NCBI GenBank assembly: GCA_030064935.1
Contig: JASJEA010000016.1
Span: 1-35,794, forward strand
Length of the DNA stretch: 35,794 nt
Direction: 5' to 3'
Source of the DNA: Crocosphaera sp.
Lineage (GTDB): Bacteria; Cyanobacteriota; Cyanobacteriia; Cyanobacteriales; Microcystaceae
Each line of letters begins with the position of its first letter. The stretch's first letter is position 1. The notes under the pieces were generated by a model, which was not told the DNA's origin, ran no database searches, and saw only the letters and a program-made list of their open reading frames with translations. Shown one piece after another: positions 17,231-25,757 of this stretch. A program made the position numbers and the translations under genes.

Positions 17231-17938
17231 ATGAAAAGAGTAATCAAACAGATAATTAATAAGTTTGGCTATGACATTGTACGAACAGATCGGATTACAA
17301 AAAAGCCTTTAACTGATATGAAGGAATTTTTGCATAATGATCATCCAATTATTTTTGATGTTGGTGCCAATGTGGGACAATCTATTGAAAACTTTCGAGG
17401 AGTTTTTCCAAAATGTACAATTCATTCTTTTGAGCCAAGTCCTAGAACTTTTGAAATACTAAAACAGAAAGCACCTAAACTTGAAAATCTATACTTATGG
17501 AACTATGCACTTGGATCATCTTGTAAATCAATGAATTTTCTAGAAAACTCTTCTTCAACGATGAGTTCTTTTTTACCTATTAGCGAGTATGGGTGGGGAA
17601 AAGTTATAAAAGAAACATTGGTTGAAGTGAAAACAATTGATCAATTTTGTGAGGATAAAGGTATTGAACATATAGATATTTTAAAATCTGATACACAAGG
17701 GTTTGATTTAGAAGTATTTAAGGGTGCTGAAAAGACAATTCAAGCGAACAAAATTGGGCTTATTTATTTTGAGATAATTTTTTCTGATATGTATAAAAAT
17801 CTTCCTTCATTTAGTGAAATATATGATTTTTTAATAAGCCGAGATTTTTTGTTAGTTACTTTCTATAAATTTCATTATCAAAAGAACTTAGCAAGTTGGA
17901 CAGATGCTCTTTTCGTTCATAATTCCTACATTCAATGA
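17231..17938 (+). CDS. FkbM family methyltransferase
   Basis: 235 residues; AAGGAGA at 17214-17220 is a strong ribosome-binding site for the ATG. The SAM-binding motif IIFDVGANVGQS lies at about residues 40-51, followed by the FEPSP acidic strand and the FkbM-typical VKTIDQFCEDKGI, then DILKSDTQGFDLEVFKGA. FkbM enzymes O-methylate sugars and polyketides; with a GT61-type transferase next door, glycan or exopolysaccharide methylation is the likeliest role. It begins a strongly AT-rich three-gene group (to 20555) bordered by IS debris, which suggests horizontal acquisition. About 290 bases separate it from the next gene. Confidence 0.88.
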   Translation: MKRVIKQIINKFGYDIVRTDRITKKPLTDMKEFLHNDHPIIFDVGANVGQSIENFRGVFPKCTIHSFEPSPRTFEILKQKAPKLENLYLWNYALGSSCKSMNFLENSSSTMSSFLPISEYGWGKVIKETLVEVKTIDQFCEDKGIEHIDILKSDTQGFDLEVFKGAEKTIQANKIGLIYFEIIFSDMYKNLPSFSEIYDFLISRDFLLVTFYKFHYQKNLASWTDALFVHNSYIQ

Positions 17939-18226
17939 AAATGTCATACTTTCTTTTATTGCTTCGTTAAAGATACCATAGAGTTATAAAAAAGCTAAAT
18001 GTAATTTAAAAACTTATATTAATGTCTCTTCTAGACCTCTTTTCTTTACGCTTAAACTCTAGTTTTTGACCCTTGCCTTCCAATTTGTGACCTTTCTATT
18101 AACGACACAAAACTTATGTACAAAGATATTGGTCATTTTTTATTATTTTGTACCCCCTAGGCGCATCCCAGATCAATCCTATATCTTTTGGTTTATACTA
18201 AACTAAGTGTCGCACACGGAGGATTT
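17939..18226. other. AT-rich intergenic region between FkbM and GT61 genes
   Basis: No gene seen. TACCCCCTAGG (18151-18161) is the exact reverse complement of CCTAGGGGGTA at 17105-17115, so the FkbM gene is flanked by an 11-bp inverted pair. A 7-bp inverted repeat (GTACAAA/TTTGTAC) lies at about 18118-18153. GGAGGA at 18218-18223 serves the next gene. Confidence 0.4.
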
Positions 18227-19351
18227 ATGAATATATCATTATTTGAGTTCATCAAACAAAAAAAGAATTCTCTTGAAAAGTTCTTACGCTACAAATTCAT
18301 AAAACAAGTTTCTATTAAAGATGTTACTGAAGATATTAAACCATTAATATTATCTGAGAATAAGATTCCTACTCCAGAAATAAAGAGGATGGTTTTTAGT
18401 AATTTTTCTAATTCTTCTAATGTTGATTCATCAGAATTTTATGATATCCATCCTATTTACACAGCAACTCTTAAAGATGTCATTTATTATGCAAAATATT
18501 ATTCTTTATTTACAAAATCAAGAAAACTTATTTTAGAATCAGTAGGACATTATACTAATCATTTTAAGCCAGATCAATTTAGCTTAAATAAGTTATATTT
18601 TAGCCAAGTAGAAACGTTACCAGGAGTCTATAGTACGATACGTGCTATGACTAACCATAAGAATTACTATCATTGTTTAATTGACTATATTCCTAGAGTT
18701 TATTTGTTAGATCAACCTAGATATAAAAATGAGGAAATTAAATTACTTTTATGCAGTTCACCTACTCAAACGGAAAACTTTTTTTTAAAAAAATTATTGC
18801 CTAACCATATCAAACCCATGATTATAGATCCTAATCGATTATACTGTTTAGAAAAAGTTATTTTTCCAAGCATGATGACTCGTCGTCAAATAGGATATTT
18901 ACCACGGCCTTATATTGAATACTTAATCTCTAAAGTTGCCCCATTACGAAAAAGAAATAGAAAAAATCGCATTTTTATTTCGCGTTCAAAATCAAAAACC
19001 CGTCGAATTCATAATGAAGATGAATTGTTTACTCTCTTAGAAAATTATGGATTTAAAAAATATTATTTAGAAGAGTTACCTATTGAACAACAAATAGAGT
19101 TATTTTATGATGCAGAAGCTGTGATTGCAACTCATGGAGCAGGTTTAGCTAATTTAATATTTTCAAGTAATATTAAGGTATTAGAATTGTTTCCGACTAG
19201 CAAATGTTTCTTCCATTATTACTATTTATCTAAAGCACTTAATCATTGCTATGACTATTGGTCTAATCCTGAAGGTTTTACTAAAAATGTCGAAGAATTT
19301 ACGGTCAATTTATCAGAAATTTCTAAATTTTTAAAAACATTAAAAGATTAA
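18227..19351 (+). CDS. Glycosyltransferase family 61 (DUF563) protein
   Basis: About 374 residues from ATG 18227, chosen because GGAGGA lies just upstream; the frame is open to a TTG at 18188. The C-terminal half carries the GT61/DUF563 pattern: HCLIDYIPRVYLLD, RIFISRSKSKTRRI, LEELPIEQQIELF and the hallmark EAVIATHGAGLANLIFSS followed by VLELFP. No membrane segment or signal peptide is evident, so a cytosolic transferase acting on a glycan or glycolipid precursor is likely. Acceptor and donor sugars are unknown. It lies between two FkbM-type methyltransferase genes. Confidence 0.87.
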   Translation: MNISLFEFIKQKKNSLEKFLRYKFIKQVSIKDVTEDIKPLILSENKIPTPEIKRMVFSNFSNSSNVDSSEFYDIHPIYTATLKDVIYYAKYYSLFTKSRKLILESVGHYTNHFKPDQFSLNKLYFSQVETLPGVYSTIRAMTNHKNYYHCLIDYIPRVYLLDQPRYKNEEIKLLLCSSPTQTENFFLKKLLPNHIKPMIIDPNRLYCLEKVIFPSMMTRRQIGYLPRPYIEYLISKVAPLRKRNRKNRIFISRSKSKTRRIHNEDELFTLLENYGFKKYYLEELPIEQQIELFYDAEAVIATHGAGLANLIFSSNIKVLELFPTSKCFFHYYYLSKALNHCYDYWSNPEGFTKNVEEFTVNLSEISKFLKTLKD

Positions 19352-19483
19352 GCCTCCTCTTTGATTGCCTTTAAGTGCTAGGCAATGATCAGCGCTTTTT
19401 GAGTGGAGTAGTTGGCCAATATCGGTTTGAGTTCCTATGGCATCAATGGTAACTAGTGTAGCTTGGGGAAAGTAATCCCGCAT
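19352..19483 (-). pseudogene. ISAs1-like transposase remnant
   Basis: On the minus strand, ATG at 19483 opens KMRDYFPQATLVTIDAIGTQ followed by TDIGQLLHSKSADHCLALKG and NQRG. This matches the core of ISAs1-family DDE transposases (VTIDAMGCQTEIA ... YVLALKGNQ), including one catalytic Asp. The match starts abruptly and stops at the 3' end of the GT61 gene, so only about 45 residues survive. No terminal repeats were found. It marks a past IS insertion or deletion directly behind the GT61 gene. Confidence 0.75.
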
Positions 19484-19709
19484 TTTTCACAAATTTTGCC
19501 CTACCTAAACCTAAAACATTGATTTAGTCTAAGTTTGACCTGGGTTTGATAAACGACTTAAAAATGACAGTGTTTTATGTTGAGCGATCGCTTGAAAAAT
19601 AAGTAACATCTGTTCCCTAGCTGATTAGTGATCGGTTTGTGAGAAATGCAGGGCTAATATAAAGTATATTGAAGTCTGAACCATAAAGAATATAAATAAA
19701 TAGTGAGTA
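19484..19709. other. Leader region of the second FkbM-like gene
   Basis: No gene is supported. Contains one HIP1 octamer (GCGATCGC near 19583) and AT-rich sequence before the next ATG. A minus-strand stretch upstream of the ISAs1 remnant may be further decayed transposase in another frame, but this is uncertain. Confidence 0.35.
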
Positions 19710-20555
19710 ATGACTTCAATGACAAATGGAAACAAAAAAATTATTTATGATATCGGTGCTAATAACGGAGATGATGTCCCTTATTATTTGAAGAAAGCCG
19801 ATATCGTTATTGCTGTCGAGGCCAATCCAATCCTTTGTGAACAAATGCAGAAACGATTCGCACTAGAGATTCAACAACAGAAACTGGTTATTGAAAATTG
19901 TGTTCTGACAGCAGGGAATGAAGTTACAAGTGTTCCCTTCTACATCCATAAAAATAACCATGTGCAAAGTCAGTTACCTGCTCCAAAATATAGACTTAAG
20001 AACTACGAAAAAGTCTTCCTACCTGGGAAAACTGTCAATCAACTCTTTGACGAACACGGAGATCCCTATTACGTCAAGATCGATATCGAGCATTATGATC
20101 ATGTTATCCTTCGATCACTTTTCAATAATGACATTCGACCTAGGTATATTTCTGCTGAATCTCATTCTATTGAAGTATTTCTTTTATTGGCGAGCCTTGG
20201 AAATTACGACCATTTTAAAATTGTTAATGGTCCGAGTGTTAAAAACACATATTATAATTGGCCTATAAGTACGATTAGTGGAGAAGAAAGGTACTCATTC
20301 CCCCATCACTCAGCTGGACCATTTGGAGAAGATGTGGCTGGGGAATGGATTAATTCAGAAAGTCTTTTCCGCAGCCTATTAGCTGATGGATTAGGTTGGA
20401 AAGATATCCATGCTAAGGAACCAGAGAAATATATGCTAGGGAGAAAGCCTAGTTTCCTTTGGCGGATAAGATATCGGTACTATTTTTTGAGATGGAAAAT
20501 ATCTCGCTCTCAACGGCTTAAGAGAATTAGGGCTTTACTGAAACTGGGGACTTGA
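19710..20555 (+). CDS. FkbM-like SAM-dependent methyltransferase
   Basis: 281 residues. The SAM-binding strand and loop read KIIYDIGANNGDDVPYYL (about residues 9-26), followed by VIAVEANP, the FkbM-like VKIDIEHYDH (about 118-127) and a strand ending RYISAESHS. The C-terminal region is basic and rich in Arg/Tyr (after about 250), perhaps an association surface. This subgroup is often found in polysaccharide or glycan loci. No strong ribosome-binding site is visible before the ATG. It lies between an ISAs1-like remnant and a TnpB remnant, so it is part of an acquired island with the two genes before it. Confidence 0.82.
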   Translation: MTSMTNGNKKIIYDIGANNGDDVPYYLKKADIVIAVEANPILCEQMQKRFALEIQQQKLVIENCVLTAGNEVTSVPFYIHKNNHVQSQLPAPKYRLKNYEKVFLPGKTVNQLFDEHGDPYYVKIDIEHYDHVILRSLFNNDIRPRYISAESHSIEVFLLLASLGNYDHFKIVNGPSVKNTYYNWPISTISGEERYSFPHHSAGPFGEDVAGEWINSESLFRSLLADGLGWKDIHAKEPEKYMLGRKPSFLWRIRYRYYFLRWKISRSQRLKRIRALLKLGT

Positions 20556-20610
20556 AACTATAGGCTAGGATGAGGCCAAACAGTAAAAGCTAGAATGTTT
20601 TTAGCTTCCC

Positions 20611-20626
20611 TGCGAGAAGCCTCGCA
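20611..20626 (+). repeat. Perfect 6-bp hairpin in IS remnant
   Basis: TGCGAG-AAGC-CTCGCA, a perfect stem with a four-base loop near the left side of the decayed IS200/IS605 copy. Similar subterminal hairpins are recognised by TnpA in this family. Confidence 0.5.
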
Positions 20627-20749
20627 CTGTACCGACAGGTAAGTCTTTGTTGGGTGTGGTCAAATGTCGTTGGTCAGATTGAACGCCCAGGTTTAATCTG
20701 ATCTCAGAGTTGATGACACAATCAATCGGCAAGCGATCGCTCTTAAAGC

Positions 20750-21058
20750 TTGTTTCTGGAAAAAAAGAAGAGAGATGTTTATTTTGAGAAAGTTGATGCT
20801 AATTTTACCAGTCAAACTTGTCCTAATTATGGTGTATTTACTGGCAAAAACGACTTGTCTCAACGAGTGCATGAATGTTCTAATTGCGGTTTTATAACCA
20901 ATAGGGACGTTGCTGCTGCGATGATTGTAGAGCAACGTGGATTTGCAGGCCTCGGACTGGGGGTAAAGCTGTCTGTGGAGGAAGAGGTGATCGGGAATGT
21001 CCCTAAACCCCGCGCCGTGGAACGGCACAAGGGAACGCACACCCAGCAAGTCATCTAG
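20750..21058 (+). pseudogene. tnpB: TnpB C-terminal remnant
   Basis: About 100 residues with the TnpB C-terminal layout: VYFEKVDANFTSQTCPN, a zinc-ribbon second half HECSNCGF, the RuvC-III motif NRDVAAAMI, and the tail common in cyanobacterial copies (GLGVKLSVEEEVIGNVPKPR). The first zinc knuckle reads CPNY instead of CPNC, so one metal ligand is lost. An in-frame stop lies just upstream (20744-20746), and the N-terminal and RuvC-I/II parts are absent. Not functional as a nuclease. Confidence 0.85.
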
Positions 21059-21129
21059 AGCTTCCCGTAGAAACAGGAAAGCCTCATAGTGATATGGGGA
21101 AGCCCGCCCCGTACCCATAAGTTCATATT

Positions 21130-23637
21130 TTAATGGGGTTGAATTTGCGCAGAAACAATCATTTCTTGATTGGACAATTTAACTAAGCGATCGCCTTGTC
21201 CATCTTTGCCCCATATTTTAATATTTTTAGCTTCGAGGATCAGAGGTTTATTTTGACTGGTTAATAAGGTAACTTTGTCCTGATTAGAAACTTCAATCAT
21301 GGCGCATAAATTATCTGTTTTTTGAGCAAACTGTAAGGCTTGGGTCCCAATATCTCCTAATTTTGTCATGCGTAACCCTGTCACATTTAAGCGTTTACCA
21401 TAGCCAAGTTTAGACACTAATAAAACAGTCTTATTATCATCAAGAGTAACACAACCGATAATGGTTTCTCCATAGCGTAATTTTAAGGCTTGATTTCCTT
21501 GAGAATTACGTCCCATTATGTGAATGACTTCATCGACAACCGGAAAGCGTAAAATACGACCAGTAGACATGGCAATGGCAACTTCTTCTCCTTCTTTAGT
21601 AAGAGAAATATAGTTAAGGGAATCATTATCTTTTAGCTTAATTAAAACCAATCCTCGATTGGTTAAACTTTCTAGTTCTGACAGGTTAACCCGCTTTATT
21701 TTTCCTTGATTGGTTAACAATAATAAATCTTGATTTTCCGAATTTTCTGACAAGAAGAAAACGGAGATGACTTTTTTACTATCTCGCTGTGCACTTTTAG
21801 GCAATAAACTTAATAAAGGTATGGATTGAATATCAATAGGAGGAACTTCCGCAACATTTACAGGATAGGCTTTTCCAATGTCAGTAATAACTACAAATTG
21901 CTCTTTTTCTTGGATCATTTCGCTATAACTAACTAAATGATTATTCGGTACTGAATGATTAGGCGATCGCCAGCAAATAGTCCCTTGAACTGTTATTTCT
22001 AGTAGTGCATCTTTGGGGGGAGTTTGAGGAGTAAAAAGGCTAAGAGTTTGAATTTTATCCTCTGATTTTTCTTCTATTTTTGCTGTAGATACTTTCTCAG
22101 TTTTTTCCTGTTTTGGCGATATTTTTTCTGCTTTTTGTTTAACAATTTTAGTGCGTCTTTCATCACCATATTTACGTTTAAGCGATCGCAGTTCTTTTTT
22201 GAGAACTTTTAAAAATTCCTGCCGTTCTTTTAAAAGGGTTTCTAACTCATTAATTCGTTGTTGTAGTTGATCATATTCAGCTTGTAATTTTTCTCTTTCT
22301 AATCCAGTTAAGCGACGCATAGGCATGGCTAAAATACCGTTAGCTTGCTCTTCACTTAAATTCAATTCTTGCTGAAAATGTTGCTTAGCCGTTGTGCCAT
22401 CTGCTGCATTACGTAAAATATCAATCATGCGATCTAAGTCGTTTAAAGCAATCAATAATCCTTCCAAAAGATGTAAACGATTACGACAATCTTCTAGTTC
22501 ATGATTGTATTGGCGGGTTAGGGTTTGTTCTCGAAATTTGAGAAATTCTTCTAATAGTTGACGCAGGGATAATTGACGGGGTTGATTATCCACCAAGGCC
22601 AACATAATGGCCCCAAAATTTTGTTGTAGAGGGGTTTTTTTATACAACTCTCTCAACACAGTTTTAGCTACTGCATCCCGTTTTAACTCGATCACCACTC
22701 GCATTCCCGTGCGATCGCTTTCATCGCGAATATCAGCAATACCTTCTAAGCGGCCATTGTTCACCAAATCAGCAATTTTCTCAATCCAAGCCGACTTATT
22801 AACTTGATAGGGTAATTCCGTGACGATAATCGCTGTTCGCTCTTTTCTTCGTTTTTTCCCCACATCCATGCGTTGAATGCTCACCACACCCCGTACAGGG
22901 ATACTGCCTCTACCACTGGTATAAGCAGCTTCGACCCCTTGAATATCGATAATTTCTCCCCCTGTGGGAAAGTCCGGACCTGGGATCAGTTTCCATAGTT
23001 TCTCATCGGATAAGTCGGGGTTATCGATCAAAGCAATTAACCCATCCACTAATTCCCCCAAGTTGTGGGGGGGGATATTTGTGGCCATCCCTACCGCAAT
23101 ACCAGTACACCCATTGAGCAATAAATTGGGGAGTTGGGCGGGTAAAACAACCGGTTCTTGCTGAGAATTATCAAAGTTGCTACTAAAATCAACAATTGCC
23201 TCACTAATCTCTGTGAGCATGGCTTGATCGCCTATGGGAGAGAGTCGTGTCTCTGTGTAACGCATAGCTGCCGGGGGATCGTTATCTACCGAGCCAAAGT
23301 TACCATGTCCCCCTAATAGGGGGTAACGACTGGAAAACTCCTGTACCATGCGAACTAAGGCATCGTAAACCGCTTGATCCCCGTGGGGATGGTATTTCCC
23401 CAACACATCCCCCACCACACGAGCGCATTTACGAAAGGGCCTATCGGGGGTTAAGCCTAGTTCGTGCATGGCGTAGAGAATGCGACGATGAACAGGTTTG
23501 AGGCCATCTCGCACATCTGGTAAGGCTCGTCCCACAATGACACTCATGGCATACTCTAAATAGGAACGTTGCATCTCTGCGTGCAAAGCTGTGGGGATAA
23601 TTTCACCAGTTCCTACGAGTTTCAACTTTTGTGCCAT
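21130..23637 (-). CDS. Type IIA DNA topoisomerase subunit A (GyrA/ParC-like)
   Basis: 835 residues; AAGGAAAG upstream of ATG is a good ribosome-binding site. The N-terminal breakage-reunion domain is intact: [17 protein letters not shown] and the active Tyr in AAMRYTET (Y127). A coiled-coil exit gate region (about 360-490) is followed by a Lys/Glu-rich linker (about 495-545) and a C-terminal beta-propeller with motifs such as [11 protein letters not shown] and [13 protein letters not shown]. The GyrA box (QRRGGKG-like), needed by gyrase to wrap DNA and introduce supercoils, is not visible where expected. This fits the second, ParC-like A subunit found in many cyanobacteria; it is commonly annotated gyrA. 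The residue equivalent to E. coli GyrA Ser83 is Gln (Q88). Confidence 0.93.
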   Translation of the reverse strand: MAQKLKLVGTGEIIPTALHAEMQRSYLEYAMSVIVGRALPDVRDGLKPVHRRILYAMHELGLTPDRPFRKCARVVGDVLGKYHPHGDQAVYDALVRMVQEFSSRYPLLGGHGNFGSVDNDPPAAMRYTETRLSPIGDQAMLTEISEAIVDFSSNFDNSQQEPVVLPAQLPNLLLNGCTGIAVGMATNIPPHNLGELVDGLIALIDNPDLSDEKLWKLIPGPDFPTGGEIIDIQGVEAAYTSGRGSIPVRGVVSIQRMDVGKKRRKERTAIIVTELPYQVNKSAWIEKIADLVNNGRLEGIADIRDESDRTGMRVVIELKRDAVAKTVLRELYKKTPLQQNFGAIMLALVDNQPRQLSLRQLLEEFLKFREQTLTRQYNHELEDCRNRLHLLEGLLIALNDLDRMIDILRNAADGTTAKQHFQQELNLSEEQANGILAMPMRRLTGLEREKLQAEYDQLQQRINELETLLKERQEFLKVLKKELRSLKRKYGDERRTKIVKQKAEKISPKQEKTEKVSTAKIEEKSEDKIQTLSLFTPQTPPKDALLEITVQGTICWRSPNHSVPNNHLVSYSEMIQEKEQFVVITDIGKAYPVNVAEVPPIDIQSIPLLSLLPKSAQRDSKKVISVFFLSENSENQDLLLLTNQGKIKRVNLSELESLTNRGLVLIKLKDNDSLNYISLTKEGEEVAIAMSTGRILRFPVVDEVIHIMGRNSQGNQALKLRYGETIIGCVTLDDNKTVLLVSKLGYGKRLNVTGLRMTKLGDIGTQALQFAQKTDNLCAMIEVSNQDKVTLLTSQNKPLILEAKNIKIWGKDGQGDRLVKLSNQEMIVSAQIQPH

Positions 23638-24366
23638 AAGTGTTTCTTTCCTTTTGAGTTAACCATTTTAGGGAGTGTCCCTATTATTTACAGGATACTG
23701 CATTCAAAGCCTACCCACTGTCCTGTAGGGCTGGGATATAGAATGCCTAACGGGGTTTTTAACGTGACAAAAACTTTATGTTATCATGACCAACCACTGG
23801 CAGTGGAGAGAAATGAGGGTTAAAATCCCCCGTCTATGGGTACCTAGAAGTATGGTTAAGCGATACTTAAGTGTTGTCAATCAGAATGAGCGAATTACTT
23901 CCACCTCAAGTTAGAGGCTTGAAACAAGGAAAATTCTTCTTCTCTTGGTCCATTGGATATTGGGAGGAAACCTCCCCATCCCTCGACCGCTTTTCATACC
24001 CTTGAAAGAGGAGGCTTGGAACTCTTTTTTTCGGTCAAACAATTGCAGATTATAGATTTATTCTATGCCATATTTATGGTTATCTGTCAATACACGAGCC
24101 CCAGGATCACCCTTAATTTTTATAAAAAATTAATATTTGTTGATATTTTTTAGGAAAGATTTGGGAACTTTAATCTTGTATGACTTTTGAGTAAGTTTTC
24201 TTGTAAGTCAACTTATGAGTTTTCATACTAGGACTTTGGAGCTATTTAAGTTTAAAGCAAGTTTGCTTTAGTCAAGAAAAGTTAGCTGATTAGAAAGAGC
24301 TTGATCTATTTTTAATCAGACAGTGTAACAAAGTCTCAACATTGAAAATTATGTAATTGTACTACG
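23638..24366. other. 729-base intergenic region with several inverted repeats
   Basis: No gene is convincing; a 66-codon + frame at 23953-24153 has no recognisable domain. Structures seen are ACAGGA/TCCTGT (about 23691-23726) enclosing GCATTC, which pairs with GAATGC further on, CCACTGGCAGTGG (about 23795-23807), and a perfect GGGAGG-AAA-CCTCCC hairpin (23962-23976). CTTGAAAGAGGAGG then CTTTTTTT follows. Text such as GGCAGTGGAG also occurs at the IS200/IS605 right end at 205-214, so this may be decayed IS DNA or an untranslated structured RNA. The PKS remnant promoter would be near the right end. Confidence 0.4.
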
Positions 24367-25458
24367 ATGTCTTTTCCTGAACAAAACGCTCACCTATCAG
24401 ATCATTCGTCTTTAGCTATTCTTGGAATAGGATGCCGTTTCCCTGGTAAAGTTCATAGTCCCTCAGAATTGTGGCAACTACTGGTTCATGGCGTTGATGG
24501 GATTACTGAGATCCCATTAGATCCTTGGAATATCCAAAAACTTTATCATGAAGACAAAGAAAAAAAAGGGAAGGTTTATGTAAAAAAAGGAATATTTCTC
24601 GATAAAGTTGAGGAATTTGAGCATTTATTGTTGGGAATTTCTCCTAGAGAAGCAAATTGTCTTGATCCTCAACAAAAATTGTTATTAGAAGTCGCATGGA
24701 AAGCTTTTGAAACTCAAAGGACTTTAACATTCGAGTCTCTAGAACAGCTAGAAGAAAATTTACAAGCTTTCATAAATGGGGAAAAGGCATCAGGCATAAA
24801 TCAAGATAATTTGATCAATGAACCCCGTTCAAAACTAGCATTTATCTTTTCTGGAATGGGTAAGCAATGGTGGGCTATGGGAAAAGGTTTGTTAGATGAA
24901 CCTGTTTTTCGAGAAGTCATCCAACAATGCGATCACTATTTATCTTCTCTGGTATCCTGGTCCCTATGGCAAGAATTTACCGCCGATGAGAATCAATCTC
25001 GCGTTGATGAAACCGAAATTGGTCAAGTCTCCATTTTTGTCTTACAAGTTGCCTTAGCATCTCTGTGGCGATCTTGGGGAATTGAACCGGAGGTGATTAT
25101 TGGCCATAGTGTTGGAGAAGTTGCTGCGGCTCATGTTGCAGGTGTTTTGACATTAGAACAAGCCTTAGAGGTAATTGTTGGTCGAAGTCACTGTCAAGGA
25201 AAATTAGCTGAATATACGACTGCTTTAGAGGCTATTGCCGAGACATTAGAAGCAGAAGACATTTTATATCGCAGACTAAATGTGGAAGTTCCTTCCTATA
25301 GTCCGATAATGGATGAAATTAGCGAAGAAGCTCATGAAACCTTACAATGTCTGACACCTAAAAAACCAAGCATTCCTCTTGTCTCAACCGTTACTGGCAA
25401 GTTTGTGGTTAAAGCTCTTGAATTTAAGAAAGCTCTGATCTCATCACAAGAACGTTAG
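24367..25458 (+). pseudogene. Eroded type I polyketide synthase (KS-AT remnant)
   Basis: 363 codons in one open frame. Residues 13-115 are the start of a ketosynthase (SLAILGIGCRFPG ... LDPQQKLLLEVAWKAFE). The frame then jumps directly to the end of the KS-AT linker (about residue 116 on, LTFESLEQLEENLQAF), so the KS catalytic Cys and both His are gone. The acyltransferase follows (LAFIFSGMGKQWWAMG; GHSVGE with Ser at about 248). A second gap occurs near residue 283, where the usual GKGxMxAV ... INSP part is absent. The motif normally reading YHSPIMDE is SYSPIMDE, so the second catalytic residue is lost. All later modules are missing. The GMGxQWW style is that of HglE-like and related cyanobacterial PKS. 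Catalytically dead as read. Confidence 0.85.
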
Positions 25459-25496
25459 CTTATTATTCATAACAGCATATTAGACCAGTAAGAGTT

Positions 25497-25757
25497 GTGA
25501 ACTACCTACGCTCGTCTAAGGACAGAGCGTAGGCTTCTGGTATCCCCTTAAGAACTGCTAGAACTTCCTTCGTGGTACTATCGGTTTTAGATTTAACAAA
25601 ATATTTTTGAGGGAAAAACCTTCTGGTAAAGGACGATGCCATCTTACCTTTAACCAGCCACCCAGCTTGGAAATAGAAAGATAAAGCCATTTCTTTTCTA
25701 CTCTTTTAATCTTAATCGCTTGGGATTCTATTCTCAGGTTACGATTGGGAAATGCCA
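25497..25757 (-). pseudogene. tnpB: TnpB fragment with IS200/IS605 right end
   Basis: The minus strand encodes NLRIESQAIKIKRVEKKWLY followed by LSISKLGGWLKVRWHRPLPE and GFSLKNILL, which matches the middle of the TnpB N-terminal domain (usually KLGGFLKVKWHRPLPEGF). The frame then shifts, and the sequence ends in EAYALSLDERR, which is simply translation through the right-end hairpin (25505-25533). Everything between is deleted. The fragment lies against the cofH stop; its first codons overlap the last codons of cofH in another frame. Confidence 0.78.
25505..25533. repeat. Perfect 9-bp hairpin, IS200/IS605 right end
   Basis: CCTACGCTC pairs perfectly with GAGCGTAGG across an 11-base loop. On the minus strand it is preceded by AGAAG and followed by TAGTTCAC, the layout of cyanobacterial IS200/IS605 right ends. 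It might also end transcription between the PKS remnant and cofH, although no T-run follows. Confidence 0.65.

Larger units (their letters stand above)
20556..21129. mobile_element. Decayed IS200/IS605 element
   Basis: Contains a perfect hairpin at 20611-20626 (TGCGAG, loop AAGC, CTCGCA), a TnpB C-terminal remnant (20750-21058) and, after its stop, an imperfect inverted repeat (GCTTCC 21060-21065 with GGAAAGC 21076-21082) followed by GGGGAAGCCCGCCCCGTAC. This resembles the ends of cyanobacterial IS200/IS605 elements. The 5' two-thirds of tnpB is missing and no tnpA is present, so the copy cannot move by itself. It separates the glycan island from the topoisomerase gene. Confidence 0.7.

Noticed and set aside
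20693-21118. 141-codon minus-strand frame
   Set aside because: It is antisense to the TnpB remnant and its sequence resembles no protein family.
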